Shown: positions 44,538-53,826 of the stretch, in pieces
Layout of the letters: each line of letters opens with the position of its first letter
How positions within the stretch are numbered: position 1 is the stretch's first letter
Assembly (NCBI GenBank): GCA_910573745.1
Contig: CAJSYI010000003.1
Coordinates: 62,001-126,000 of the forward strand
Length of the DNA stretch: 64,000 bases
Direction: 5' to 3'
From: Muribaculaceae bacterium
Lineage (GTDB): Bacteria; Bacteroidota; Bacteroidia; Bacteroidales; Muribaculaceae
Notes under the pieces: generated by a model
Databases searched by the model: none
What the model saw: the letters and a program-made list of their open reading frames with translations, nothing else
Told to the model about the DNA's origin: nothing
Program-made: the position numbers and the translations under genes

Positions 44538-45404
44538 TCATTTCTTTCTGCCCGAATTCCCGCTGCCGGTTTCCGGAGCGAACCGATTGGGAAAATCCCA
44601 ATGCTGGCGAGGATGCGATAATGCCCATGCCACAAGGCCGATTCCTATCAGGATGAACGGGATGGAAAGCATCTGTCCCATATTTATGCCATATTGGGCT
44701 ATCATTGAGTATTCCGATTCCACCTGGACGTTCTTGACATATTCAATCAGGAACCGGGGCAGGAAGATGCCTATGAAGAATATTCCGGTCATCAGCCATG
44801 GGCGTTCCTCTGCATTCTTTTTCCAGTACATCCACATAAGCAGTCCGAACAAAGCGAGATAGCACATAGCCTCATAGAGCTGAGTGGGATGTGCAGGAAG
44901 CGTCTGTCCGTCCCGTACGAATATGAATCCCCACGGAAGTTCGGTGAATCCGCCGTATATCTCGGAATTCATAAGGTTGCCGAGGCGTATCAGGGCTGCG
45001 ACAAAGGCCGTAGGAACCACAATCTTGTCAAAAGTCCAAGACGCCGGCTTTTTGCTCACAAGCCAAGAGAAAAGGAAGAGGGCGATTATGTTGGCAATCG
45101 TGCCTCCGTGGCTTGCGAGTCCGCCTTCCCAGATTTTCAGGATGTCGCCGGGATGCTGGGAATAGTAGTCCCATTCGTAGAAAAAGACATGGCCGAGCCG
45201 TGCACCGATCAACGTGCCTACCATAAGGTACGCCAACAGTATTCCAAGCCATTTCTCCGGCGCGCCCTCATGCTTGAACATCTTGGCCACTATGTTGTAG
45301 CCTACGATGAATCCTACGGCGAACGCGAGTCCATACCAACGCACGCTGAGCGGGCCGAGAGTGAAAATGACGGGGCTGACGTCCCAGATTATCTGAGAAA
45401 GCAT
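44538..45404 (-). CDS. lgt: Prolipoprotein diacylglyceryl transferase
   Basis: Lgt transfers diacylglycerol to the lipobox cysteine of prelipoproteins in the inner membrane, as needed by the several lipoproteins in this window. The 288-residue protein has about seven membrane segments and the signatures GARLGHVFFYEW, the catalytic-region RLGNLMNSEIYG and HPTQLYEA. The ATG at 45404 follows the ackA stop by 7 bases; a TTG 21 bases upstream would overlap ackA and is less likely. The C-terminal tail is basic (NSGRKK). Confidence 0.93.
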   Translation of the reverse strand: MLSQIIWDVSPVIFTLGPLSVRWYGLAFAVGFIVGYNIVAKMFKHEGAPEKWLGILLAYLMVGTLIGARLGHVFFYEWDYYSQHPGDILKIWEGGLASHGGTIANIIALFLFSWLVSKKPASWTFDKIVVPTAFVAALIRLGNLMNSEIYGGFTELPWGFIFVRDGQTLPAHPTQLYEAMCYLALFGLLMWMYWKKNAEERPWLMTGIFFIGIFLPRFLIEYVKNVQVESEYSMIAQYGINMGQMLSIPFILIGIGLVAWALSHPRQHWDFPNRFAPETGSGNSGRKK

Positions 45405-45411
45405 AGGATGC

Positions 45412-46608
45412 TTATTTGCCGACAATCATGGCAGTGTCCTGAGCGATGACGAGTTCCTCGTCGGTCGGAATCACCACGACTTTCACTTTCGAATCCTTAC
45501 CGGAGATTTCCACTTCCTTGCCGCGCGAACGGTTTGCCTCCTTATCGAGCGTGATGCCCATATAGGCGAGCTTTTCGCAGATTGCCTCGCGGAGCTCCGG
45601 CGAATTCTCGCCGACGCCTGCAGTAAACGCAATCACGTCAACACCACCGAGGACAGCAGTATACGCGCCTATGTATTTCAGGATGCGGTATTCGTACATG
45701 TCCATAGCAAGCTTTGCACGTTCGTTGCCTGCTGCGATGGCATCTTCGATGTCGCGCATATCGGACGAGATGCCGCTTATGCCGAACACGCCGCTCTTCT
45801 TGTTTATCACATTGGTGAGGCCGTCGGCATCAAGACCTTCGCACTTCATAAGATATGTGAGCGCGCCCGGATCCACATCGCCTACACGTGTGCCCATCAC
45901 GAGGCCTTCTGTCGGGGTGAGACCCATGGAAGTGTCCACGCTGATTCCGTCCTTGACTGCCGTTATGCTTCCGCCGTTGCCGATATGGCAGGTGATGATG
46001 CGCTGTTTTTCGTAAGGCTCCCCGAGGAACTCACATGCACGGCGGCTCACATAGCGGTGGCTTGTGCCATGGAAACCATAGCGACGAACGCCGAATTTCT
46101 CGTAGTCTTCATATGGGAGAGCATACATGAAAGCCTTTGCCGGCATGGTCTGATGGAAAGCCGTGTCGAATACGCCGACCTGAGGCACGCCGGGAATGAG
46201 TTCCGTAACGGCTTCGATGCCTGTGATGTTGGCCGGGTTGTGGAGCGGAGCCACAGGATAGCACTCTTTCACCTTCTCAATCACTTCGGGAGTGATGAGC
46301 ATTGACTTGTTGAACTTCTCCATTCCATGCACCACCCGGTGGCCTACGGCGTCGATTTCCTCGTAGCTCTTGATCACACCCTCTTTCGGGTCGGTGAGAA
46401 TGTTGAGCACGTTCTTCACTGCCCCCTTATGGTCGGGCATGCTGACGGTGATTGTCTCCTTAGACCCGTCGGTACGCTTGAATTTCAGGAAAGAGTCGGG
46501 GAGACCGATCTTCTCCACGCCGCCTTCAGCGAGGACGTTGCCGTTTTCAGACTCGATGAGCTTATACTTCACGCTGCTGCTTCCGCAGTTGAGAACCAAT
46601 ATCTTCAT
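45412..46608 (-). CDS. ackA: Acetate kinase
   Basis: The 398-residue enzyme makes ATP and acetate from acetyl phosphate. LNCGSSSVKYKLIE, VGHRVVHGMEKF, FDTAFHQTMPAKAFMYALP, YGFHGTSHRYVSRRA and GGSITAVKDG are the classic blocks. It follows pta by 88 bases and precedes lgt by 7. With Pta it forms the main acetate and ATP route of this fermenting bacterium; acetyl-CoA or formyl-CoA chemistry of the oxalate genes is separate. Confidence 0.97.
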   Translation of the reverse strand: MKILVLNCGSSSVKYKLIESENGNVLAEGGVEKIGLPDSFLKFKRTDGSKETITVSMPDHKGAVKNVLNILTDPKEGVIKSYEEIDAVGHRVVHGMEKFNKSMLITPEVIEKVKECYPVAPLHNPANITGIEAVTELIPGVPQVGVFDTAFHQTMPAKAFMYALPYEDYEKFGVRRYGFHGTSHRYVSRRACEFLGEPYEKQRIITCHIGNGGSITAVKDGISVDTSMGLTPTEGLVMGTRVGDVDPGALTYLMKCEGLDADGLTNVINKKSGVFGISGISSDMRDIEDAIAAGNERAKLAMDMYEYRILKYIGAYTAVLGGVDVIAFTAGVGENSPELREAICEKLAYMGITLDKEANRSRGKEVEISGKDSKVKVVVIPTDEELVIAQDTAMIVGK

Positions 46609-46696
46609 TTTATATGTCTAATGTCTTAGAGTGTGTTTGGAATCTTTTTTCTGATTTTTACAGGCAGTTACTCACTATTTTCTACTCACTGCTTGT

Positions 46697-47710
46697 TCAA
46701 AGCCCTTTGTCCCCGATTGACTGGTTGCAGGTTACGATGATGGTGTTCACTATATCTTCCACAGTCGCACCACGGGAAAGGTCGTTGACAGGAGCAGCGA
46801 GACCCTGAAGAATCGGGCCTACGGCACCAGCTCCGGCAAGACGCTGCACGAGCTTGTAGGCGATGTTGCCCACGTTAAGATTGGGGAATATGAGCGTGTT
46901 GGCCTTGCCTGCGATTTCGCTGTCCGGAGCCTTCTTGGCACCTACCGAAGGAACGATGGCCGCATCGCTCTGCATCTCACCGTCAATTTTGATGGACGGA
47001 TCGATTTCCTTAACCATTTCTGTGGCCGTACGCACTTTGTCCACAGTTTCGTGGCTTGCGCTGCCACGAGTGGAGAAGCTGAGCATTGCCACGCGCGGGT
47101 CGAGGCCAGCGATGTCTTTGGTTGTCTTAGCTGTGGAGATGGCTATCTGTGCCAGCTCTTCAGCTGTCGGGTCGGGCACCACGGCACAGTCGGCAAAGAT
47201 CAGCATATGTTCGTCTCCGTAAGGAACGTTCTCAGGCAGAAGCATAATGAATGCTCCGCTCACCACACTGATTCCCGGACGCGTCTTGAGCACCTGGAAG
47301 GCAGCGCGAAGCACGCTTGATGTGGGGCTTAGCGCGCCGGCCACCATACAGTCGGCATCTCCGGCCTTGATCATCAGACATCCGAGATAGAGCGGATTCT
47401 TTACTGTATATCGTGCATCCTCAAGAGAAACACCTTTCTTCTTGCGAAGCTCCTTGAAGAGTTCTGCGTATTTTTCAGTGAATGCCTTGTCATCAGGGCT
47501 GTGGAACTCAGCTTTGTCAAGGTTTTTCAGACCGAGCTTCTCTGCTTCGGCGAGCGTTTCCTCACGCTTGCCGAGGAAAATCACTTCGGCAAGACCTTGG
47601 GCTATCACCTGATCGGCGGCCTGAAGCGTACGAGGTTCGAGAGATTCGGGGAGAACGAGACGCTGCTTGTGTTCCTGCGCCTTCTTTGTCAGACGTTCAA
47701 AAAGTGTCAT
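46697..47710 (-). CDS. pta: Phosphate acetyltransferase
   Basis: The 337-residue protein is the short, single-domain Pta, without the N-terminal DRTGG region of E. coli Pta. Signatures are RLVLPESLEPRTLQAAD, ADCMVAGALSPTSSVLRAA, FADCAVVPDPTAEELAQIA, MLSFSTRGSASHETVDKV and NTLIFPNLNVGNIAYKLVQR. It makes acetyl phosphate from acetyl-CoA for ackA downstream. TAATTTTG on the minus strand (47748-47755) is a likely -7 box. Confidence 0.96.
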   Translation of the reverse strand: MTLFERLTKKAQEHKQRLVLPESLEPRTLQAADQVIAQGLAEVIFLGKREETLAEAEKLGLKNLDKAEFHSPDDKAFTEKYAELFKELRKKKGVSLEDARYTVKNPLYLGCLMIKAGDADCMVAGALSPTSSVLRAAFQVLKTRPGISVVSGAFIMLLPENVPYGDEHMLIFADCAVVPDPTAEELAQIAISTAKTTKDIAGLDPRVAMLSFSTRGSASHETVDKVRTATEMVKEIDPSIKIDGEMQSDAAIVPSVGAKKAPDSEIAGKANTLIFPNLNVGNIAYKLVQRLAGAGAVGPILQGLAAPVNDLSRGATVEDIVNTIIVTCNQSIGDKGL

Positions 47711-47844
47711 GATATTGTCTTTTATTTGGTTTTCCGTTTAATAACCGCAAAATTAACAAAACATCGCCGAACACGGAAATAATAACCGTTAAAAATGACC
47801 TGAAGCCCAAAAGAAGTCCGTGTCAGTAAGACGGAAGACATGTA

Positions 47845-48339
47845 TTACATTCGGGCAACGTTTCGTTGGCGAGTCAGCTCTATCGCCTCTTTGCCGGTTA
47901 TGCTGTCTATGCCGATTCGCACGATGCAGACTGATTCCAGAAACCGGCCTATCTCTGCCGCAGAATCGACGCCCGGACTGTATTTATCACACAACAGACG
48001 CAACGCATAAAGTCTTTGCCTCTAGTCATCAATGATTTCTGCCCGACCGAATACAATTACACTTCGGAAGTATGATGTAAATTCTTCAGGCACTACCTCA
48101 TCCTTATCGACGACACACATCGAACATTTGGAATTGCGGACTACACTGTCAATCTTGTGTCCCTGCCTGGCGCAATGGATATATATGGCATTGCCGTCAT
48201 AAGCATAGTTGACAGGAACTGCGTAAGGATAATCGTCATCGCCGGCGACCGCCCATACCGCATACTTTCCATTCGTCAGAATCCGCTTCGACTCATCGTC
48301 GGGCAGCTCCTGTTTTGACCGCCTCATCTTCCTTTCCAT
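47845..48339 (-). pseudogene. Pyridoxamine-phosphate-oxidase-like protein with in-frame amber codon
   Basis: The frame from 48339 reads a flavin-binding split barrel typical of the NimA/PNPOx-like family (ILTNGKYAVWAVAGDDDYPYAVPVNYAY, read over about 20-47; IYIHCARQGHKIDSVVRN). It reaches TAG at codon 106 (48022-48024). Beyond it the same frame stays open for 58 codons with sensible family-like sequence (LCDKYSPGVDSAAEIGRFLE, VRIGIDSITGKEAIELT) up to TAA at 47845. A nonsense mutation in a 164-residue gene is the simplest reading. It starts 1 base after the SMR pseudogene. Confidence 0.75.
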
Positions 48340-48340
48340 A

Positions 48341-48675
48341 TCAGCCCATTACTTTTAGTCCGATGATTGAAAGAATCAACATCGTGATGAAAAAGATTCT
48401 CCAGAATGTGGTAGCTCTTGAAAAAAGAGAATACCGACCACGACAGCCCCCACCGCACCGATACCGGTCCAAACCGGATAGACGGTGCCAATCGGAAGAC
48501 GTTCGGCGGCCTTTGCCATTAAAAACATACTGAGTGCCAATGCACATAGAAAACCGAACCACCACAATGCAAGTTCCTTTCCGGCTGCGGTTTTTGTCTT
48601 CCCGAGACAGAAGGTGAAACCCACCTCCATCAGTCCGGCGAAAATCAGAATAATCCAAGAGTTTTTCAAAATCAA
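48341..48675 (-). pseudogene. SugE/Gdx-like SMR exporter, frameshifted near the end
   Basis: From 48675 the protein shows a small multidrug resistance fold: WIILIFAGLMEVGFTFCL with the essential membrane glutamate, then LPIGTVYPVWTGIGAVGAV, the form typical of guanidinium exporters (SugE/Gdx). After GILFFQE near 48420 the frame goes wrong (LPHSGESFSSRC, stop). The adjacent frame gives the expected fourth helix, ATTFWRIFFITMLILSIIG, ending LKVMG at 48341. One base seems lost. It pairs with the PNPOx pseudogene as a decaying two-gene unit divergent from a Crp-like gene. Confidence 0.78.
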
Positions 48676-48706
48676 AGATTATGTTTAACTTTGTGCTATC
48701 AATTAT

Positions 48707-49270
48707 GTGATGTCGCATTTCAATTCATATATCGACAATATAGACACTGATTTCTGGCGCGAATTGTGCATCAGTAATGGTGTGTTGCGCCACTTTGAAA
48801 AGGGCGACAAGTTCATCACTGCCGGAACCGTAGGACGATATATCGGATATGTTGAAAAGGGAGCATTGAAATATGTCTGCTTTTCCTCTGACGGCGCGCC
48901 CCATGTAATCGGACTGGAATTTGCCGGACATTTTGTCTGCGACTTTCCTTTTTCACTTTATCGACAAAAATCACGATGTTCAATCATCGCGACGACTCCC
49001 TGCGAAATCCATTGCCTCCCCTCATCGTGGGTGGCAGACCGACTGCATACTGATGCTCACCTTAAAGAAATTGTCGAGAACACTACCCGTGAGATTCTAG
49101 CAACAGTTTACGACCGTTACACCAGCCTTCACACCAAGACGCCACTGGAACGTTATGAAGAGCTCCTAAAACTCGACCCTGATCTGTTCGAGCTGTTCTC
49201 GCTCAAAGACATAGCCTCTATTCTCAACATAACCCCGACCCATCTGAGCCGTATTCGCAAAAACAACTGA
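48707..49270 (+). CDS. Crp/Fnr-family transcription regulator
   Basis: The 187-residue protein has a cyclic-nucleotide-type sensor roll (FEKGDKFITAGTVGRYIGYVEKG; GLEFAGHFVCDFPFSLY) and a short C-terminal helix-turn-helix (FSLKDIASILNITPTHLSRIRK). It starts with GTG at 48707 or the ATG at 48710. A -7 box TAACTTTG (48686-48693) ends only 13 to 16 bases before, so the mRNA would be almost leaderless. It probably once regulated the divergent SMR/PNPOx unit, now broken, and might also act on the receptor operon downstream. Confidence 0.85.
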   Translation: MMSHFNSYIDNIDTDFWRELCISNGVLRHFEKGDKFITAGTVGRYIGYVEKGALKYVCFSSDGAPHVIGLEFAGHFVCDFPFSLYRQKSRCSIIATTPCEIHCLPSSWVADRLHTDAHLKEIVENTTREILATVYDRYTSLHTKTPLERYEELLKLDPDLFELFSLKDIASILNITPTHLSRIRKNN

Positions 49271-49285
49271 GGAAAACAACGCTTT

Positions 49286-49329
49286 TCAACATATGTTGAG
49301 AGCAATGTGATTTTTTACATCTAACTTTG
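49286..49329 (+). promoter_or_regulatory. Palindrome and promoter of the receptor/GLPGLI operon
   Basis: A perfect 14-base palindrome TCAACATATGTTGA (49286-49299) lies 22 bases upstream of the -7 box TAACTTTG (49322-49329). It covers the -33 region, as an operator would. The Crp-like gene ends 15 bases before it. Confidence 0.55.
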
Positions 49330-49352
49330 CCAAAGAATCTTCGGCAAAGCGT

Positions 49353-51953
49353 ATGCAACAAATGCTTATCATATTCCTCATATGTATTTCAGTCATTCCT
49401 ACAGGTATGGCACAAACCACTGTATTGGGAGTTGTAAAGACATCCAATGGCCGCTGCGTGGATTTTGCCAACGTCATAGCCGCGCCATCTCTGTCCCAGA
49501 AAACAATTCTCGCATCTGCATTTACAGATGAAAGCAGCCGCTTTGCGTTAACCTTGAACAGCGACTGCGACAGCCTAATCCTCAAAGCGTCGAGCGTTGA
49601 TATTGCCCCCACCCAGATTACAGTGCCGAATCGCTCCGGCACATATGATATAACGGTAGAAGAAAAGACTGTGGAACTGAGAGAGGTTATTGTAAAAGCT
49701 AAAAAGATTTATTCTCAAGGAGATACTATCAACTATAATGTCGGTTCATTCCTCTCACAGACAGACCGGTCAATCGCAGACGTTTTGAAGAAGATGCCGG
49801 GCATATCGGTCTCTGACGCCGGACAGGTCTCATATCAGGGCAAGCCTATTAAAAACCTGTATATCGAGGGACTTGATCTTATGAAAGGACATTACGGCAT
49901 AGCCACAAACAACATAGACCCCAACAACATTGCGACCGTGCAGGTGCTGGAGAACCATCAGGACATCAAGGCTCTCAAAGGGCTGCGCCCGGAGGAACAG
50001 GCATCCATCAACCTGCGGCTTAAAGAGGGTGTGAAAGGTGTGTTCAACCTCATAGCCACTCTCGGAGGCGGCTATGGCGAGGAGGGATTATGGAATAACT
50101 CGGCAATTGCCACATATTTCCGTCGCAACAGCCAATTCCTCGCCACCTACAAGGGCAACAACACCGGCGAAGATCTGTCGCAGGAGCTTTATTCTTTCGA
50201 CAACGATTTTTCGCGCACAAGCAATATCTCGACAATCTCCATGCCGTCGGCTCCGGGTATCGACAAGCGTTTCTATTATTTCAACCGCTCGCACAACGCC
50301 ACATTCAACAACGTATATCGCGTAGGCAAGTCGGGAGAGTTCGGTATCAACGCCGCCTATCTGAACGACCGCGACACGAGGCAGAGCCATTCGGCAACCA
50401 CCAATTACCTGCCCGACGGCGGAATGAACACCGTTGACGAAATGATGAACGGTACAGCACGTATGCAGAAAGCATACGGCGACCTTACATATATGAACAA
50501 CGGCGATGAAAGCTACCTCAAAGAGCAGCTTAAATTTGATTGGAGCACAACCGATGCCGACAGTCGTATTGTCGCCGGGAGCGACAACGTGAGCCAGATC
50601 GGTAAGACCGATACATACCGCTTTCTCAATAAATTCCACATGACGCACCGCAATTCCTCCGACCGTGGCTTTGAGATTTCCTCGCTTGTCAACCTGGAAA
50701 AGAGACCGCACAGCCTGTCTGTTTCTCCCAATCTGTTCCCCGACATCATACCAAGCGATATGCTGTATCAGCACGTGGACTTCCGCAATATTTCCACCGA
50801 GAACAGTGCGGGATTACTGTCTGTATTCAAGGTCGGCAATTTCACCGTACACCCCTCTGCGATAGTCAACTATCATCACAATTCACTCGAAAGCCGGCTT
50901 GATGCAACAAACAATGACCTGACGCTCGACTATCTCGATGCCGGTGTCGGAGCAGAAGTGATGTTCAATACCCGCAAAATCCATGCCTCGCTATATCTGC
51001 CAATGAAATACCGCCTGTTCCGGCTGAACAACAGACTTGACGGCGACATTACCGACAAAAACCGTTTCCGAGTCGAGCCGTCATTCAACTTTACATATAA
51101 ATTCAACAGCAGTCATAACCTCAAAGCATCAGCAATGCTGAATTATATGACACCCTCGATTGAAACGTTGTATTCCGGGCACATACTGACATCTTACCGC
51201 CAGTTGTCGGCTTACGACGTGGCAGGGCTGTACGAAGGCATGAATCAGCATTACTCGTTAGGCTACGATTTCAAGAACATTCTTTCAATGAGCTTCGCCG
51301 GAGCGGAGGTTTCGTGGAACAGACAATCGCCCGAAGTGTTATATGGTTCTTACTACGACGGCATAGTGCAGCGCACCATAAGCCGCCGTACATCGGAAAA
51401 CGGAGATATGATTTCGGCAAAAATCCATGCAAGTCAGGGGTTCGACTGGCGACGTCTGAAAATCGGAGCCTCGGTTACATATTCCTATTACGACAGTCCG
51501 CTGCTCGTTCAGGATGAGGTGTTGCGCTACTCCGGCAACAGCATAGGAGTGAACGCTGACATCAGCCTTGCACCTTTCAAATGGTTAGGTGTATCTTATC
51601 AAGGCAACTATTCGCAGTCGGCGACACAGCAGAAAGGATATGACAGATTTCCGTGGCTACGCACCGTTACTAACAAGGCTTCGCTCGACTTTACAATTCC
51701 CGGAGGCGTTACGCTTACTACGTCGCTCTACCATTACTACAACAACTTCAACGATGGCGACAAGTCCTTCCTTCTGCTCAATGCCGAGGCGAAGTACACC
51801 ATAAAGCGTTTCAGCTTTACGCTGTCGTGCGACAATCTGCTCAACCGCAAGTCGTATGTATATTCCAGTCTTTCCGCTCTTACAGAGTCAAAGGCAATCT
51901 ACAACATACGCCCTCGCAGTGTGTTGCTCAAAATCCGTTTCAGAATATTCTAA
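49353..51953 (+). CDS. TonB-dependent-receptor-like outer-membrane protein
   Basis: The 866-residue protein has a signal peptide (about 1-20), a CarboxypepD_reg-like domain (VLGVVKTSNGRCVDFANVIAA, about 24-44), a plug-like region (DVLKKMPGISVSDAGQVSYQG, KPIKNLYIEGLDLM) and a long barrel ending in LLKIRFRIF. It belongs to the receptor-like barrels found next to GLPGLI proteins rather than to SusC. The GLPGLI gene follows by 11 bases. Ligand unknown; the set is often thought to handle peptides or metals, without proof. Confidence 0.83.
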   Translation: MQQMLIIFLICISVIPTGMAQTTVLGVVKTSNGRCVDFANVIAAPSLSQKTILASAFTDESSRFALTLNSDCDSLILKASSVDIAPTQITVPNRSGTYDITVEEKTVELREVIVKAKKIYSQGDTINYNVGSFLSQTDRSIADVLKKMPGISVSDAGQVSYQGKPIKNLYIEGLDLMKGHYGIATNNIDPNNIATVQVLENHQDIKALKGLRPEEQASINLRLKEGVKGVFNLIATLGGGYGEEGLWNNSAIATYFRRNSQFLATYKGNNTGEDLSQELYSFDNDFSRTSNISTISMPSAPGIDKRFYYFNRSHNATFNNVYRVGKSGEFGINAAYLNDRDTRQSHSATTNYLPDGGMNTVDEMMNGTARMQKAYGDLTYMNNGDESYLKEQLKFDWSTTDADSRIVAGSDNVSQIGKTDTYRFLNKFHMTHRNSSDRGFEISSLVNLEKRPHSLSVSPNLFPDIIPSDMLYQHVDFRNISTENSAGLLSVFKVGNFTVHPSAIVNYHHNSLESRLDATNNDLTLDYLDAGVGAEVMFNTRKIHASLYLPMKYRLFRLNNRLDGDITDKNRFRVEPSFNFTYKFNSSHNLKASAMLNYMTPSIETLYSGHILTSYRQLSAYDVAGLYEGMNQHYSLGYDFKNILSMSFAGAEVSWNRQSPEVLYGSYYDGIVQRTISRRTSENGDMISAKIHASQGFDWRRLKIGASVTYSYYDSPLLVQDEVLRYSGNSIGVNADISLAPFKWLGVSYQGNYSQSATQQKGYDRFPWLRTVTNKASLDFTIPGGVTLTTSLYHYYNNFNDGDKSFLLLNAEAKYTIKRFSFTLSCDNLLNRKSYVYSSLSALTESKAIYNIRPRSVLLKIRFRIF

Positions 51954-51964
51954 AATACAAGATT

Positions 51965-52819
51965 ATGAAACAGTTAATTCTAATCATATGTGCCATTCTC
52001 TGTATGGAGGTGTCAGCACAAGAAACATGTTCCCGTATCATCGACAAAGCCATCCCTGTTGATACCGCGAGATACAAGGTTACTTATTCGCTTAAATATA
52101 AATTTCACCCTAATCAAAGGGATGCCTACAACGACACACGAATAGTGCAGATAGGAAAACGCAGTGTTAAAGATTACAGTAACATAATCAACCACTTCGA
52201 TTCGTTGGCTACCGAACAAGTACGTCGTGGAGCTGATTCATATTCCAATGTATCGGGCAATCCGTGGCCTTTGGAAATCATAAAACCCATTCGAGGGAAT
52301 AAAGCTGATTTGAAATACCGGTTGTCAATATCCGCTTTCTTTGTCTATTCTGATTCCATTCCGTCGTTGGAATGGAATTTCAGCAGTGAAGAAACCGAAT
52401 CGATTATGGGCTATGACTGCCGTAAAGCGACTACTGACTTTGCCGGACGCACTTATACAGTATGGTTTACACCTGAAATCCCTTTGCCTTTCGGGCCTTA
52501 CAAATTCGGAGGTCTGCCCGGTCTTATCCTAAAAATAGAAGATGCTGAAAGACAATTTGTCTGGGAGGCAATCGGATTTGAACGCACGAACAATCCCATA
52601 ATGGAATATACATACCGTGACGGCAACGATAAACGATGCTCGGCAACCGATGTTGAAAAAACTCTTGTACGCTATTTCAAATCGCCTGTCGGTTTTATGA
52701 TTTCAGAGATGGGCGGAGATAGTAACAGGGTTCATATTGTCGGCAAGGATGGCAAAGTGATGAATAATGCCGATGCAACCCAAATGTCAGTTCCATATAT
52801 ACCACTCGAAATAAAATGA
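51965..52819 (+). CDS. GLPGLI-family secreted protein
   Basis: The 284-residue protein has a signal peptide (about 1-18) and the name-giving motif in FGPYKFGGLPGLILKIED (about 177-194), after EWNFSSEETESIMGYDCRKATTDFAGRTY (about 138-166). GLPGLI proteins occur in Bacteroidetes beside TonB-type receptors; their function is unknown. The ATG at 51965 is chosen for the signal peptide, although the frame is open upstream inside the receptor gene. Its stop overlaps the next start (ATGA). Confidence 0.88.
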   Translation: MKQLILIICAILCMEVSAQETCSRIIDKAIPVDTARYKVTYSLKYKFHPNQRDAYNDTRIVQIGKRSVKDYSNIINHFDSLATEQVRRGADSYSNVSGNPWPLEIIKPIRGNKADLKYRLSISAFFVYSDSIPSLEWNFSSEETESIMGYDCRKATTDFAGRTYTVWFTPEIPLPFGPYKFGGLPGLILKIEDAERQFVWEAIGFERTNNPIMEYTYRDGNDKRCSATDVEKTLVRYFKSPVGFMISEMGGDSNRVHIVGKDGKVMNNADATQMSVPYIPLEIK

Positions 52820-53826
52820 AGATATTATCCCTAATAGCACTCTCCCTGTTCATGTCAGGGTGTGCCAACGCACAGTCAACTACCACAACGGCAAAACTAA
52901 AAATATCCGGGGAGTCTTTACCTGCAATAAGGCATGTGACGGACATGAAAGTATCCGGTGATACATTGCTGTTTGTCTTTGAATGTGAGGATGTATACGG
53001 CCAACGGCTTCTTCGTCGTGCAGTTATCAACAACTCTAACAACACACTCAATATAAGCCTTGACATGGGCAAACGTGAGGACGGATATTATACTTCCTAT
53101 ATGCCTTATCCTTTTATCTCCGACAATGGCGCACTCCGCGTTGTCGGGCAGGACGATTGCGAAATTTTTACCGTCGAGAATGATACAGCATTTGTCAGAA
53201 CACGGCAGTATCTGATGGACAGCAACAGAGCCGTGCCATTCCCTCTCTCGCAGTACGTTCAGGATGTATATATGACTGGCGCGGACAAATATGTCTTTAT
53301 TGGACGGGAGCCAAACGGCGGTCGCCAATATGCCATGACCGCCGATTTGGGAACCTCAAAGATTGATACCATCCGTCAGATTAACATTTCACACGAATTA
53401 CAGACATGGATGCCTAACGCTGGGGAAATGGTGTATTCAGGCAAACACAACAGGCTCGCTTTTGCCTATAAACTTCACCCGGTTATCGAGATATTCGACA
53501 CCAATGGCAAGACAATCAAATCGGTAAGAATTGGAGAAGACACCTTCGACCCGAAGACTCTTGAAGAAGGCGATTTTGAGACATTGAATAGTCTGCACAC
53601 CGTGGATTTGACATATACCTCCGATTACATCTATGCGTTGCATTGGGGTTGCGGGTATTCAGATGCCGACAAATACGCCCCGACCATCTATAAGATCGAC
53701 TGGAACGGCAATGTAATCGACCGATATTTCAACATACCATATCCTCTTTATCGCATCGCCGCCCTCGACGATACCCGGCTCATCGGCTGGAACGGAAAAG
53801 ACTTTATACTTTTAGAGTGTGTTTAA
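52816..53826 (+). CDS. BF3164-like six-bladed beta-propeller lipoprotein, 3' end altered by repeat B
   Basis: The 336-residue lipoprotein has a lipobox (LFMSGC, Cys16) and a repetitive strand pattern of a TolB/BF3164-like propeller (VTDMKVSGDTLLFVFE; MTGADKYVFIGREPNGG; NRLAFAYKLHPVIEIFDTNG; DYIYALHWGCGYSD). It is translationally coupled to the GLPGLI gene. Its last three codons and the TAA (53815-53826) are formed by the terminal repeat of element B, so the natural C-terminus may have been slightly different. Function unknown. Confidence 0.78.
   Translation: MKILSLIALSLFMSGCANAQSTTTTAKLKISGESLPAIRHVTDMKVSGDTLLFVFECEDVYGQRLLRRAVINNSNNTLNISLDMGKREDGYYTSYMPYPFISDNGALRVVGQDDCEIFTVENDTAFVRTRQYLMDSNRAVPFPLSQYVQDVYMTGADKYVFIGREPNGGRQYAMTADLGTSKIDTIRQINISHELQTWMPNAGEMVYSGKHNRLAFAYKLHPVIEIFDTNGKTIKSVRIGEDTFDPKTLEEGDFETLNSLHTVDLTYTSDYIYALHWGCGYSDADKYAPTIYKIDWNGNVIDRYFNIPYPLYRIAALDDTRLIGWNGKDFILLECV

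Noticed and set aside
43535-44635. Minus-strand frame of 366 codons opposite the YitT-like gene
   Set aside because: Histidine- and tyrosine-rich antisense reading of a clear membrane protein; a shadow of high-GC codon use.
46626-46645. TTAGAGTGTGTTT between ackA and pta, like the left end of element B
   Set aside because: Only about 13 bases match and there is no right end or internal motif before the pta stop; too short to call an element.
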